Below the pieces are notes generated by a model. That model saw only the letters and a program-made list of their open reading frames with translations, made no database searches and was not told where the DNA came from. Shown here piece by piece: positions 36,424 to 47,436 of a stretch of 64,000 nt of DNA. The position numbers and the translations under genes were made by a program. Origin of the DNA: Parerythrobacter sp. (GTDB lineage: Bacteria > Pseudomonadota > Alphaproteobacteria > Sphingomonadales > Sphingomonadaceae); assembly GCA_028289565.1 (NCBI GenBank), contig JANQPE010000053.1:55219-119218 (forward strand). Reading direction: 5' to 3'. The number at the start of each line of letters is the position of its first letter. Positions within the stretch are counted from its first letter, which is position 1.

Positions 36424-39400
36424 ATGCGGAAATTGAAGACACTTGGTCGACGGACCTCACTCTTTGCGACAATCTCACTAGCGGCCTTGGCGACACCGCT
36501 AAGTGTCGCAGCTCAAGAGGGCTCACAGGATTCTGGCCAATCAAGTGGCAGCGTCCAATCCCAGGCTGATGAGCCGTTGATTGTTGTTGAAGGTACACGT
36601 GCATCGATCGAGAATTCTATTGATGCAAAAAGAGACGCCGACCAGATCGTTGACGTGCTGTCGGCCGATGATGCTGACCGTTTCCCCGACAACAACTTGG
36701 GCGAGGCCCTGGCGCGCATACCGGGCATTTCTTTTATTAGGGACGAAGATTCGGGTGATGGCGAGTTTATATCCATTCGCGGCCTGGATGCGGAATTCAA
36801 CACGGTCTTGAATAATGGTATCCGCGTGGGATCGTCGAACACCTTTCGGCGCACCCCGCTGGATGTCGCGACCGGTGATGGCGTATCCTCCATCTATGTG
36901 ACGAAAGCTCCGCTGCCGGAAGATGCGTCTGAAGGTATTGGCGGTGTGGTCGACATTCGTACGCGTGGGGCTTTGGAAAGAAGCGAGAGCGTGTCCTTGA
37001 GCGCCCAGCTTCGTGAAGATACTTTTATTGCCGATCCGGGCTTCCGTTTTAGCGGTAGCTTCACCAAGCATTTGACCGACAATCTGGGGGTCAATCTTTC
37101 CGCCTCCTTCCGTCGTCGGTTCATCAGCACTTTCCGGTTCGATCCGACAGGCGGGCTAAATTTGCTAAACCCCCTGACTTTTGACGGCCCTAACGGTCCG
37201 ATAGTCATTGATGATGAGGATCAGATCGAGCTTGTCCCTCAGGACTTTATTGGGATTGAAAATTTCGGGTTGGAAGAAGTCGGCAATCGCTTCCTCGACG
37301 TTCGCGATCAAACCTTCAACATTTCGGGAACAATCGATTGGGAGCTGTCAGATACAACAAAGCTGACATTTGGCGGCAGTTACAATCGCAGAAATCGCCA
37401 AGAAACGGACTCTCGCCTCAATTTCGACTCTGATGACGATGATTTCGTAAACGGCGTCCTCACCTTTGATGATCCGGAAATCGAAATTGACGCGATTTTG
37501 GATGACACAATAGAAACGCAACAGTCCTATTTCCTTAGAGGTGAAACAAAAACCGACGGTTGGCAGTTTAACTATATTGTCGGCTACTCGAGGGCGTCTG
37601 AAGACAATCCCGGTCTTGGACTCGATTTTGTGCAAGAGCTTGCGGATATAAACGATGGTGACGATCTGGATGTAACCTTCGCCCCATTCAACGCGATAGG
37701 GTTTGGGACTTTCCCCACTGCCAATCCACAGGATCCCGCTGTGTTTGCTCAGGCACTCGACCCGCTTAACTGCGTGCTGGCAGATGGGGATCCTTGCTAT
37801 TCAGTCGATGATTTCGACGATGAATTCGTGGACCAGACTATCAATAAACTCTATTCTGGTCGTCTCGACGTAACGCGTTTCTTCGATGGCGGGGTGCTTG
37901 AATATATCAAGGCCGGCATTGTTTACGAAAGATCAGAAACAGAAAATCTGGATGTCGATATCGCCTTCAATGAGGACGATCTTGACGGCATAACGGATGC
38001 CGGTGGAAACGGCACGATAGGCGATTTTGGTGTCTTTACGGATGCCGTTCAAAGCTTTTCTGCCATAGGAAATCCATTTGCCAGTGTCGGGTTTAACGGC
38101 ATCCCACTCGCAAATCGCAATGCATTGCTGGCCATTAGAAATAATTTGCGGGCTGGCTTTGATCCTGATTCGACGCTTCTGCCCATTAATGAGATTGAAG
38201 TTATACGGGCTGATGAGGACTATTATACCGGATATCTCCAGGCAAAACTGAATTTCTCTGACAAATTTACGCTTGTCGGCGGTGTACGACTGGAAGAATA
38301 TCAGGGCAGCTTTGAAACCAATGCGAGCCTGGATGCAGAAATTGAGTTCGACGACGACGACGTAGATCTTTTGGATGGTGCTCAAACCCTGATCGCGGAT
38401 GTAGTGGTTGATCGAAATAGCACCAGCAATTTTGAAGTGTTGCCCCGTATCGTGGCAACATATAATTTCAGTGATCAGGCAAGATTGAGAGGTGCATTCA
38501 CGACCTCGATCGCACGTCCCAATTTCAACCTTTTGGCCGGTAACATAGAGGCGGAAATTGCTATCGAATTGGCTGGGGTGGATAGTGACGATCCAATTTC
38601 CATCGCGAACGTGGAGAGCGTCGAAGCCATTATTGATGTAGGTAATCCGAATCTACGGAATGCCTATTCCTACAATTTCGATCTCTCGTTCGAGTATTAC
38701 TTCGACCGGCAGAACGCGATTTCCATCGCCGGGTTTTACAAGCGTATTGATGATTTCATCTTCAGCAGCAATGCGCTGGCCAATTTCAGTGGTGATGACC
38801 TCGGGTTAGGCTCATTGGACGGTACCTCCGGGGCCATTCAGCAAGCTTTGAATGCCTTCCAGTTTTCCGCTGAGGGTCAGAGACGTATTGATGAACTTGG
38901 TGGCCTTGCGGCGCTGCTTAATAGTGACAACGCTGATCTGACTTTTGTAACACCGATAAACGGCAATACCGCAGAGGTTTACGGGATAGAGTTTGGTATT
39001 CTGCATACCTTCACATATCTGCCGGGGGCATTGTCCAATCTGGGCTTTATCGGCAATTTGACATTGCAGAAAACCAGTGCGCCGATCAATTTTGGTACGT
39101 TGCCTGATGACAATATCCTGGTTCTTCTGGGAGAAGCTCAGGCGGGCGAAGATTTCATTGACGACTTTGATTTCTTCAACTCACCACGCATTGTCGGAAA
39201 TGCAGCTCTATTTTACGAAGATAGGAATGTGGAAGCGGCTTTGAGCTACCGATATTCAGGTGTTCAATTTGAATCGCTGCGGACATTCGGCCTTTCTCAA
39301 TTCCAACAAGGTAGAGGCTTCCTCGACTTTGATTTCGAATATACTTTCCGCGACGTCGGCCCGCTTGATAGATTGTCCTTCACATTCGAAGTGAATGATA

Positions 39401-39519
39401 TTCTGGATGGAGGAAGCCGATTCACGGTCAATGAGACCTATGGCAGAGCCGGGGTGCTGACCGATGGCGCCAGCTTTAACGGTAGGTCATTCCGTCTCGG
39501 CGTTAGCACCCGTTTTTGA
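36424..39519 (+). CDS. TonB-dependent receptor (TonB-Xanth-Caul-like)
   Basis: Signal peptide MRKLKTLGRRTSLFATISLAALATPLSVAAQ; EALARIPGISFIRDEDSGDGEFISIRGLDAEFNTVLNNG; C-terminal FRLGVSTRF. Confidence 0.92.
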   Translation: MRKLKTLGRRTSLFATISLAALATPLSVAAQEGSQDSGQSSGSVQSQADEPLIVVEGTRASIENSIDAKRDADQIVDVLSADDADRFPDNNLGEALARIPGISFIRDEDSGDGEFISIRGLDAEFNTVLNNGIRVGSSNTFRRTPLDVATGDGVSSIYVTKAPLPEDASEGIGGVVDIRTRGALERSESVSLSAQLREDTFIADPGFRFSGSFTKHLTDNLGVNLSASFRRRFISTFRFDPTGGLNLLNPLTFDGPNGPIVIDDEDQIELVPQDFIGIENFGLEEVGNRFLDVRDQTFNISGTIDWELSDTTKLTFGGSYNRRNRQETDSRLNFDSDDDDFVNGVLTFDDPEIEIDAILDDTIETQQSYFLRGETKTDGWQFNYIVGYSRASEDNPGLGLDFVQELADINDGDDLDVTFAPFNAIGFGTFPTANPQDPAVFAQALDPLNCVLADGDPCYSVDDFDDEFVDQTINKLYSGRLDVTRFFDGGVLEYIKAGIVYERSETENLDVDIAFNEDDLDGITDAGGNGTIGDFGVFTDAVQSFSAIGNPFASVGFNGIPLANRNALLAIRNNLRAGFDPDSTLLPINEIEVIRADEDYYTGYLQAKLNFSDKFTLVGGVRLEEYQGSFETNASLDAEIEFDDDDVDLLDGAQTLIADVVVDRNSTSNFEVLPRIVATYNFSDQARLRGAFTTSIARPNFNLLAGNIEAEIAIELAGVDSDDPISIANVESVEAIIDVGNPNLRNAYSYNFDLSFEYYFDRQNAISIAGFYKRIDDFIFSSNALANFSGDDLGLGSLDGTSGAIQQALNAFQFSAEGQRRIDELGGLAALLNSDNADLTFVTPINGNTAEVYGIEFGILHTFTYLPGALSNLGFIGNLTLQKTSAPINFGTLPDDNILVLLGEAQAGEDFIDDFDFFNSPRIVGNAALFYEDRNVEAALSYRYSGVQFESLRTFGLSQFQQGRGFLDFDFEYTFRDVGPLDRLSFTFEVNDILDGGSRFTVNETYGRAGVLTDGASFNGRSFRLGVSTRF

Positions 39520-39541
39520 CGGGGTTGCGCCGACCAGCTTC

Positions 39542-39567
39542 ACCGGGTGCTCGCATGAGCACCCGGT
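39542..39567 (+). terminator. Hairpin, probable terminator
   Basis: ACCGGGTGCTC-GCAT-GAGCACCCGGT perfect 11-bp stem 22 nt after the TonB receptor stop; weak T-tract. Confidence 0.7.
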
Positions 39568-39702
39568 CAGGCTTTCAGCCGCCGAGAAGTGCGATATTCG
39601 TCCAGCTCGCGGCCTATCCTTCCGGTATGGGTGATTGTCGTATTGTCGAGCTGGAGTGACCGTTGATACAATGCGGTGCGCGGTGCCAATTGGAACACAG
39701 CC

Positions 39703-40641
39703 ATGGAACTGAAATGGCTAGAAGATTTTATCGCCGTTGCTAAACGGCGGCACTTCGCTCAAGCGGCGGCTGATCGATACATCACCCAGTCCGCGATCAG
39801 CCGAAGAATCCAAGCGCTCGAATCTTGGGTCGGAACCTCACTTCTCGATCGTTCTCACAACCCGGTGCAGCTTACGCCTGCCGGCGAAGAATATCTCCTT
39901 CTCGCGAAGGACCTGGTTGAAAGGACATATCAATCCCGCGCGATGATCAGCCAATTCTCACGGATTGATAAGTCAGGGATTGCGATTGGGTGTCTGCACA
40001 CGCTTACGCTCAATTATCTCCCGGAATTGCTCGTTTCGCTTTACGGTTCTGTCGGCAGATTTTCATCTCAAGTGATTGCTGATGTGAGGTCAGTTGAAGA
40101 GTATGTCACAGGCCTGCAAAATCGTAGCTGGGACTTCTTCATTTGTTACTCGCATGATTCAGCGTCGATGAATTTGGATCCCCTGATCTTTCCGCATATC
40201 GACATCGGCAAGCATGTCATTCAACCGTATCAGGCGATTGACAGTGAACCCGTTGATCTCACCCGTCATTCACGAGAGCCGATCGACTATCTGGAGTATG
40301 AGTCAACGACTTATATGACACGGGTGATTTCACACCTGCTGTCGCGGGCACCCTTCCGGCAAAGGCTCAATACACTTTACCGGTCCTCTCTGGCGGAAAG
40401 TCTTTTAAGTGCAACGCGCGCAGGGATCGGAATTTCTTGGCTGCCTGAAACTGTGTTCAAGCACTCTCCGGAGGAAGAAGGCGTGAAAGTGGTGGATTCG
40501 GATTGGAACATCGATCTTCGCATCCATGTTTACCGTCTACGCGAAAACCGCCGACCACTGGTCATGAAGATATGGGACCAGCTTGAGATATTGAGTGCGG
40601 ACCAAGCCAGGACCTCAAATCTCCTCATGTCTGCTAGATGA
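39703..40641 (+). CDS. LysR family transcriptional regulator
   Basis: MELKWLEDFIAVAKRRHFAQAAADRYITQSAISRRIQALESWVGTSLLDRS. Confidence 0.92.
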   Translation: MELKWLEDFIAVAKRRHFAQAAADRYITQSAISRRIQALESWVGTSLLDRSHNPVQLTPAGEEYLLLAKDLVERTYQSRAMISQFSRIDKSGIAIGCLHTLTLNYLPELLVSLYGSVGRFSSQVIADVRSVEEYVTGLQNRSWDFFICYSHDSASMNLDPLIFPHIDIGKHVIQPYQAIDSEPVDLTRHSREPIDYLEYESTTYMTRVISHLLSRAPFRQRLNTLYRSSLAESLLSATRAGIGISWLPETVFKHSPEEEGVKVVDSDWNIDLRIHVYRLRENRRPLVMKIWDQLEILSADQARTSNLLMSAR

Positions 40642-40883
40642 GATGTCGAAGTGATTGATGATCAGCTAGAGGCGAACGGATTTTCGCGCTTGTCCATCCC
40701 CTCCGGCTGGCACCCTAGTCCTTAGCTCGCCATCCCTTTGACAAGGTCGGCAGCCTTGTTCCGCCGTTCTTGAACAGAAGTCATTGATCCGGGCGCTGCG
40801 CGAACGTGAAGTTCTCTGTCTTGCCAATATTGCCGTTCTCATCGATCCCGATAGCGGTAATCGACACATTTTCGCCCAAGACG

Positions 40884-42320
40884 TTATTCCCGCATTCCGA
40901 AAGCCTGCATAAGGATATCGTAGATCCGATTCTGCTCGATGACGCCACGTGCCCGTTCCGATCCGGGACCGGTTGCATAGAGCGCGACATCCTCGCCGCC
41001 ATGGGTTTCGGAAAGGCGATGGGTGTTGTCGAAGACGCTGCCGGTGGGGACGAGCGCCTGCTGGGTGCCGTGCGGATCGCCGGAAGGAGCGGAGCGTGCC
41101 TCGCCGGGTGTCGCACCGGGCCCGTTCTGATAACCGAGCGTGGTATAAGGATGGCCATCGGTGGCCAGGATCGGCTTGCCGGTTGGTTCGCCGTGATCGT
41201 CATTGCCCTGGACAAGGCCGAGGATCGGATTGCCGCGCGTGGGGTATCCGGCGATGGTGAACACATGGCTGTGATCGGCGGTGACCAGGATCAGCGTGTC
41301 TGAAAGGTCGACCTTGTCCAGCGCGACCTGCACCGCGCGCGACAGTTCCTGTGCTTCCGACAACGCATAGGCCGCCTTGCCCATATGATGTCCATGGTCG
41401 ATCCGCCCGCTCTCGACCATCAGGAAATAGCCGTCTGGATCGTTCGAGAGCCGATCGATCGCGGAGGCGGTCATCTGGCTCAAAGTGGGTTCGGTGCTGT
41501 CGGCCTTGCGGTCGAGCATGTAAGTCATGTGGCTTCTGGAGAAGAGGCCTAGCAGCGGTTTGCCGTCCTGCGGCGCTCCCTGCATCGCGGCACCCGTGGT
41601 CACATAGTGTCCGCTGCTGCGCGCTGACCAGGCGGAAGGCAGGTCGGCGTTCGGGTCGATCCGTTTACCGCCATTCTCCTTGCCGAAGAAATTCTGCCTG
41701 CCCCCGCCCAGTGCCACATCGAAGGGGAAATCCATCAGTTGCGTGGCAAAATCACGGCACCCGGCGGCCCGTTCACTTTCAGGGATATTGCTATCCGCTT
41801 CCCAGTTGCGTTCGGGCAGATGACCATAGACAGCCGCCGGGGTCGCGTGGGTCAACCGAGCGGTCGAAACGATACCGACCGCCTTGCCATGGGTCGTCAG
41901 GCGCTCGGCCGCATCGGGCAGAATGTTCGCTTGCGCTTCGGCGCAATCGCCGCGACGAGCCGCCGGCCCCACTCCGATCACGCCCGCGCGCGTTTTGACA
42001 CCGGTCATTATCGCCGAGGCCGTTCCGGCGCTGTCGGGCACCTGCTGGTTGGTGTTATAAGTCTTCACCAGCGCGACATTGGGAAAGGACTCGAAGCTGA
42101 GCAGGTTTTCCTCGCCGGGTTCCCCGCGCGACTGGCCATCGTAAATCCGGGCCGCCGTCACCGTCGATATGCCCATCCCGTCGCCAATGAACAAAATGAC
42201 GTTCTTGGCCTGCGGTGTCGGGAGAGCAGCGGAGTTCGCGGATGGCTGCGATTGTACCGTGGCGCAGGCTGAGAGGGCGATCAGCGTCGGGAGCGCTAAT
42301 GCAAGATGGTGTGCTTTCAC
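40884..42320 (-). CDS. Alkaline phosphatase
   Basis: NVILFIGDGMGISTVTAARI; PDSAGTASAIMTGVKTRAGVIGV; VTADHSHVF. Confidence 0.9.
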   Translation of the reverse strand: MKAHHLALALPTLIALSACATVQSQPSANSAALPTPQAKNVILFIGDGMGISTVTAARIYDGQSRGEPGEENLLSFESFPNVALVKTYNTNQQVPDSAGTASAIMTGVKTRAGVIGVGPAARRGDCAEAQANILPDAAERLTTHGKAVGIVSTARLTHATPAAVYGHLPERNWEADSNIPESERAAGCRDFATQLMDFPFDVALGGGRQNFFGKENGGKRIDPNADLPSAWSARSSGHYVTTGAAMQGAPQDGKPLLGLFSRSHMTYMLDRKADSTEPTLSQMTASAIDRLSNDPDGYFLMVESGRIDHGHHMGKAAYALSEAQELSRAVQVALDKVDLSDTLILVTADHSHVFTIAGYPTRGNPILGLVQGNDDHGEPTGKPILATDGHPYTTLGYQNGPGATPGEARSAPSGDPHGTQQALVPTGSVFDNTHRLSETHGGEDVALYATGPGSERARGVIEQNRIYDILMQAFGMRE

Positions 42321-42525
42321 TGTTTCTCTCCAGAGCTTTGATATCCCGGTCCGAGATGCCGGAGACTGACGCGCAGCCGACCGGTATCGTGGTGCGTATT
42401 GCTTCTGTCTTCAACAGGAACAGCACATGCTCCACATCTTTTTGTCTCCGCGGCGAGACTGTGGAGATGGGCTTTCCATCTATGCCCAGCGCGATGGGTT
42501 TCGCAATATCATGTTTGCAGTGGGC

Positions 42526-42561
42526 ATGACGCGTGCCAATCAGCATGCTTTCACGCGTCAT
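42526..42561. repeat. Inverted repeat ATGACGCGTG-N16-CACGCGTCAT
   Basis: Direct inspection; 10-bp perfect arms in the phoA-GGDEF intergenic region. Confidence 0.7.
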
Positions 42562-42702
42562 GCATTTGCAATGGCCGGTGCGTTGATGCTCGTCTTACCG
42601 GTCACGCCAGCTTCCACAATCGCTCCGATTCAGACTGCCATCCGATCCACCGACTTGTAGCTGTTTCTCGGTGGTAGTGGCTGAGCAGCGGCAGCTTGCC
42701 GT

Positions 42703-43836
42703 CTAGGTCAGGCTCAGCTCAGCTATTGCCCCGTCTGCTGGGGACAAGTCGCGGTTGGCCTGACGGTACCTCTTCGCCTTGCGTGCCAGCATGTGCCGAT
42801 CAGCCAGGTTCAGCAGCAAGTCCGGATCGGCGCCATCATCCGGTATGATGGCATGTCCGATCGTTCCTCCGACCGTTAGCACGGCCTCGTCCAAATCAAT
42901 CGGTTCTCCGATGACTTGCTCGACATGGTTGCATAGCGATGCGATCGCTTCCTGGCTGCGTTCTTCCGGGTGAATGATCGCGAACTCGTCGCCACCGATC
43001 CGGGCGATACAGGCGGCTCTGGGCAAGGCCGATTGCAGACGCTGGCCGATGGTCTTGAGAACATGGTCACCGGCGGCGTGGCCGAAGCGATCATTGATCG
43101 GCTTGAAGCGGTCGAGATCGATATAGATCAAGACTGCCCGCTGCTGAGGCAGGATGTCGCTGCATAGCGCTGCCAAGTTGGTATGAAAGCCACGGCGATT
43201 GAAAAGGCCGGTCAGCATATCTTGCGCCGCCATATCCTGATGCAGATCTCGTTCGGTGCGCAAGGCGGCGCGCAGACGGACATTGGCGGTAGCCAGAGTG
43301 TAGAGGATGGCACACAACATCAGATAGCAAGAGCCAATCACGATAAAGAGATTTGCAGTAGGGTTGCTCCTCGAAGTGCGGTCAACGAAATGCGTGCCGA
43401 ACAGATGCGTATACAACTCGATGGCAACCGTCGGGGCGGCGATCGCCACCGCCATCGCGGCGCCGGTATGGCCAGTGTACAGACACAAGACGAGCATGGG
43501 CGGTAGAAGTATGGCCGGGGCTGCCACCGAGTGCTCGAAGCCGCCGGTAAAGGCAATGGCGTAGGCAACGCACGCCGCGGCCGTCCAGACGGTTACAAAG
43601 CGGGCGTGCTGCCAGCGGCCGAATCGGACGCAAGCCAGGGCTCCGCCCAGGACCAGCGCGGTCATGACGAGCAGGGGTACGAAGGCTGCCCGGGTTTGTG
43701 CTTCGAGAATATGATCGCCGGCAATGGTGAAGATTGACGCCAGCACCAGCAAGGCTGGCACCAACACGATCAACGATCGGTTCAGCACATGAATGCTGAA
43801 CCTTTGTTCCGATGTGATTTTATCTGCGCCAATCAT
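42703..43836 (-). CDS. Membrane GGDEF diguanylate cyclase
   Basis: Hydrophobic N-terminal segments; DMLTGLFNRRGF, IYIDLDRFKPINDRFGHAAGD, RIGGDEFAII. Confidence 0.92.
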   Translation of the reverse strand: MIGADKITSEQRFSIHVLNRSLIVLVPALLVLASIFTIAGDHILEAQTRAAFVPLLVMTALVLGGALACVRFGRWQHARFVTVWTAAACVAYAIAFTGGFEHSVAAPAILLPPMLVLCLYTGHTGAAMAVAIAAPTVAIELYTHLFGTHFVDRTSRSNPTANLFIVIGSCYLMLCAILYTLATANVRLRAALRTERDLHQDMAAQDMLTGLFNRRGFHTNLAALCSDILPQQRAVLIYIDLDRFKPINDRFGHAAGDHVLKTIGQRLQSALPRAACIARIGGDEFAIIHPEERSQEAIASLCNHVEQVIGEPIDLDEAVLTVGGTIGHAIIPDDGADPDLLLNLADRHMLARKAKRYRQANRDLSPADGAIAELSLT

Positions 43837-43897
43837 GTCTGGCGGGCTAGGAAAACATGCTAAATTATAGGTTAACGATGCGGCTCATACAGGCGGA

Positions 43898-46800
43898 TTA
43901 CAGATCGACTTCGATATTGAGGCCGCCGCCCCATTCTTCGCCGTTGCCGGTTTTTGAATAAATCACTCCGCCACTTACGCGCACATTGCTGCGCGGCTGT
44001 GTGGCCAGGCCAAGTCCCGCGACAATTGCATCCGCTCCGCGGTTCTGGCCGATGAATGTCTGCAGAGCCTGGCCCGGCGCGCTTGCGAGCCGGGCACGCA
44101 CGTCGTTGAACTGATTGCGATCGGCGTACCAATCGTGTTCGTATCGGACGAAACCGATGGGATGAACGGGATTATCCGGTACCAGTGCCAGGTTCACGCC
44201 AGCACTGGTGACAACACTTTCCGCATCGGCCGAGGCAAGGGTCAACGCAACAGCCGGGTCCCCGGTTTCGGTCAACATAGGCTGGCGATAGTAGCTGTAT
44301 CCGAGGCCGATTTCCGGAACGATTTCAATTGTCTCGGCTTTTGTCAGGCCGCTGTACTGGAGCCGTGCACCAGCATAGAAACTGTCATTGCCGAACTCGG
44401 CACGGTTGGTCGAACTGATACTGCCCAGCGTTGTTCTGCGCAGGGCGCTGGTATCGCCAAATGCATACGCAGCCATGGCACGTACATTCCAATCGCCCCA
44501 TCGGTAATAGCCGTATGCGCCCAGATGATAGCTGTCCGCGGAGAAGTCTTGGACAGCCAGATCATGCTCGTTCATCACGTGATGGCCAAAACCGACAAAC
44601 ACACCGGCATGTCCATTCTCGCCCGATACGATATCGCTGCCAATCATGACATTGTAGAGTTCGTAATCGAAGCTGCCCAGCCGGCCGGTGCCTTCCACGC
44701 TTCCGTCCACATAAGCGCTGTCGAGCCACAGCCGCCGTCCGGGCGACCCGCCTTCCCTGGCTCCTGCCGAAAGGGTCGATCCGCTCGCGTGGTCGAGTGC
44801 CATGTTGCGAAACAGGTCCAACTGCTCGAGCGACACCGTCATGAAGGACGAATAGGGTTCGGGGTGGAAGCTGGTCAGTTGCTGGGCAAGATTCTGATAC
44901 GGAATATGGGGTAGATTGGCCCCGTTCTGCGACGCCTGTGACAGGAGATTCCCGGCATTTTGGGTATTGGCCGTACCGGTGGGCCGGTCGAGCTGCACCG
45001 TTACGTTGCTGGTGGAAACAATATCGCCATCGGGTTCGGTAATGGTGACATTCGTGGTTTCCTGTGCCGTTCCGTCGCCATTGGGCGTGATCGTGACGGT
45101 TATCGTGGAGATGTTGCCTGTATTCGGCTCGGTCACGATCCGCGTCGTTTCCCCAGTCGCATATTCCTGCGCCAGATCGGGGTGATTGCCCAGATTGCGC
45201 TCTATGAAGACGATGTCGATCCGGTCGTCTTGAAGCGGATCGTTGACGATGACGTATGACAGGTTGGCCGGCAGGTTGCTGCCGGCGTTCGCCAGTTCCT
45301 GCAAGGTGGGGATACGCGGCAGGGCATCGTAACCCTGCGGCGTGATGCGGCTGCCATCGGGCAGGGTCACGTCGACGAGCGACGGATCGGTATTGGCACG
45401 CGATATGGTGTAAATTCCATTGTCGCCGCCATTGATAAAGATATCGGCGGCATAGGTTCCGTTCGCTATCGGAAGGAACATGACGGTATCGAACCCGGCA
45501 AACGATGCGAACGGACTGTTGCCCACGTCGAAATCCGCCGTGTCGTTGTAAAAGATGAAATTGCCGATGCAGCCACCATTCCCGTCGGGAACGCATTGCC
45601 CGTTGGGATCGAATGCAAGGCGAACAACGTTCGAGCCGGTGAAAAGGACCTGGGAGGCCCGGAATGTTATGTTGCGGCCGACCCTGGCCGGATCATCGTC
45701 GAAATTGGGGATGATAAGGGCATTGTCGAAGGAATATCGCGCGTTGGCGGCCCCTTGGGCATAGCTGCCGAACTGCTGTGCGGAGCGCAGCGTCCCATTG
45801 TCGATATTCAGGAATTGCAAGGTCGAGTACAGGCTTTCGTTGCCGTCGATGAACGTGCCACCATTGACGATGTCCATGAAGCGCAGGCCCTGCTGTCGGA
45901 AGAAAGCCCCGAACCCGACACCGGAAACATCGAGAATGCCGGAATCGATCACGAACCTCCCGGCGTTGATCTGGCCAGGCCCGTTAAACCGAGTCGTGCC
46001 GGATTGAATCCGAATGGTACCGTCGCTGACGCGAAGCGGATCCTGCGCGGTTGAGAACAGCGCATCGTCATGGGTCAGGTTCACGACATTGTCGCCGGTG
46101 AAGGTCGCCGTTCCGAAACCGCTATTCGCAACGTCGGAATTATATATTTGCAACGTGTCGGCGATATCGAGCGTGGCATCGGTGAACATGGTGTCACCAA
46201 GATGCAGGGCGGCCCCTGTTCCATCGCGGCGAATTTCGATCTGCGCATTGTCGATCCGGCTAAGCGGCGGGTTGGCCACGCTGATGCTCTGGTTCAGCCG
46301 CAGGATGCCGCTGCTGAGAGTGAGGGTAGACCCCGAAGCCATGGTCAGCATGGAGTTTTCAAGGAACCCCACATCACCGCCAAAGGTCAGGTCGGCATTC
46401 GAAGCGATATCGACATGCAACCCGTGCGGGTTGGTCACGAAATTGGGAATCCTAAGGCTGTTGCTGCCGCCCAGTACGTTTATCTGCGCCGGCGTGTCGG
46501 GCGTCCCGCTCAGAAACACCCTGGTGTTCCCATCGGCATGAAGGCTGGCATTGGTGAGGTTCAGCGTGCCGGCATTCTGCGCATCGCCAATCACCAGTTC
46601 CGTAACCTGCCCGGGCTGGATTCCGCCTGGGACGCCGGGAGAAAACGGTGTTGTGACGACAACATTGTCCAAAGTGAGGTTCTGGACCGCCAGACGGGCA
46701 CTTATGGGCTGAAGCAGTGCACTTGCCCTACGCGCCACGATGGCCAGGGTTGCCTGATCGGACGCGGCGCTGCCAATATAGACCGAGCGCCAGGGGCGAT

Positions 46801-47047
46801 ATGGAGAAATCCTGAAATCGACGGTTCTATCGAGCGTCAGGAGCGAAAACCGGTTGGCATCGAACACCAGGGCGTCTTTGCCCTCGGTAGGAAGACCGGG
46901 GATGTCCACCAGAGTTTGCGCATCGGACGACTGAGCGCATTCGGCATTCAACGCTTGCAGATCGAGGGTGTCGCAATAGTCTTGTGCTTGGACGCTGGCT
47001 GGCAGAAGGATCAAGGCGACAGTAAGTACCCGTCCTGTAACATGCAT
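43898..47047 (-). CDS. Autotransporter with C-terminal beta-barrel
   Basis: Signal peptide MHVTGRVLTVALILLPASVQAQ; repetitive beta-helix passenger; C-terminal GGGLNIEVDL. Confidence 0.85.
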   Translation of the reverse strand: MHVTGRVLTVALILLPASVQAQDYCDTLDLQALNAECAQSSDAQTLVDIPGLPTEGKDALVFDANRFSLLTLDRTVDFRISPYRPWRSVYIGSAASDQATLAIVARRASALLQPISARLAVQNLTLDNVVVTTPFSPGVPGGIQPGQVTELVIGDAQNAGTLNLTNASLHADGNTRVFLSGTPDTPAQINVLGGSNSLRIPNFVTNPHGLHVDIASNADLTFGGDVGFLENSMLTMASGSTLTLSSGILRLNQSISVANPPLSRIDNAQIEIRRDGTGAALHLGDTMFTDATLDIADTLQIYNSDVANSGFGTATFTGDNVVNLTHDDALFSTAQDPLRVSDGTIRIQSGTTRFNGPGQINAGRFVIDSGILDVSGVGFGAFFRQQGLRFMDIVNGGTFIDGNESLYSTLQFLNIDNGTLRSAQQFGSYAQGAANARYSFDNALIIPNFDDDPARVGRNITFRASQVLFTGSNVVRLAFDPNGQCVPDGNGGCIGNFIFYNDTADFDVGNSPFASFAGFDTVMFLPIANGTYAADIFINGGDNGIYTISRANTDPSLVDVTLPDGSRITPQGYDALPRIPTLQELANAGSNLPANLSYVIVNDPLQDDRIDIVFIERNLGNHPDLAQEYATGETTRIVTEPNTGNISTITVTITPNGDGTAQETTNVTITEPDGDIVSTSNVTVQLDRPTGTANTQNAGNLLSQASQNGANLPHIPYQNLAQQLTSFHPEPYSSFMTVSLEQLDLFRNMALDHASGSTLSAGAREGGSPGRRLWLDSAYVDGSVEGTGRLGSFDYELYNVMIGSDIVSGENGHAGVFVGFGHHVMNEHDLAVQDFSADSYHLGAYGYYRWGDWNVRAMAAYAFGDTSALRRTTLGSISSTNRAEFGNDSFYAGARLQYSGLTKAETIEIVPEIGLGYSYYRQPMLTETGDPAVALTLASADAESVVTSAGVNLALVPDNPVHPIGFVRYEHDWYADRNQFNDVRARLASAPGQALQTFIGQNRGADAIVAGLGLATQPRSNVRVSGGVIYSKTGNGEEWGGGLNIEVDL

Positions 47048-47436
47048 GCCTATAGCCACGGTGCATTTTCCCTGAGCAATCTCAAATCTGTGCTTTTGCA
47101 ACTCCTACTTATTGGTGAAGTCAATTGCTATTGCAATAATTTGACACAAGAATTCCAGCCGCTTTCATTGTCATTGCTTCTTTTGCCGGATTAAGATGCG
47201 TAACGTATCCGGATTCTTCAAAACGAGTGGGCTTTAGGCCGACAATATCGCCACCCGCATCCGGTCATTCTCCGAAATCGGGAAGTTGCACTGCAAGGCC
47301 ATGCGGTTTTGCGGAATCCCGGGTTCGGAAAGCCGAATTACGCTGGAAAGGCCCTCTCTTCCGGATGATTTTGCCGACTGGCTGTGAAATCCATGCGCCG
47401 TTGTATAGGATCGGGCAGGAGTACAAAGGGCAGGAC

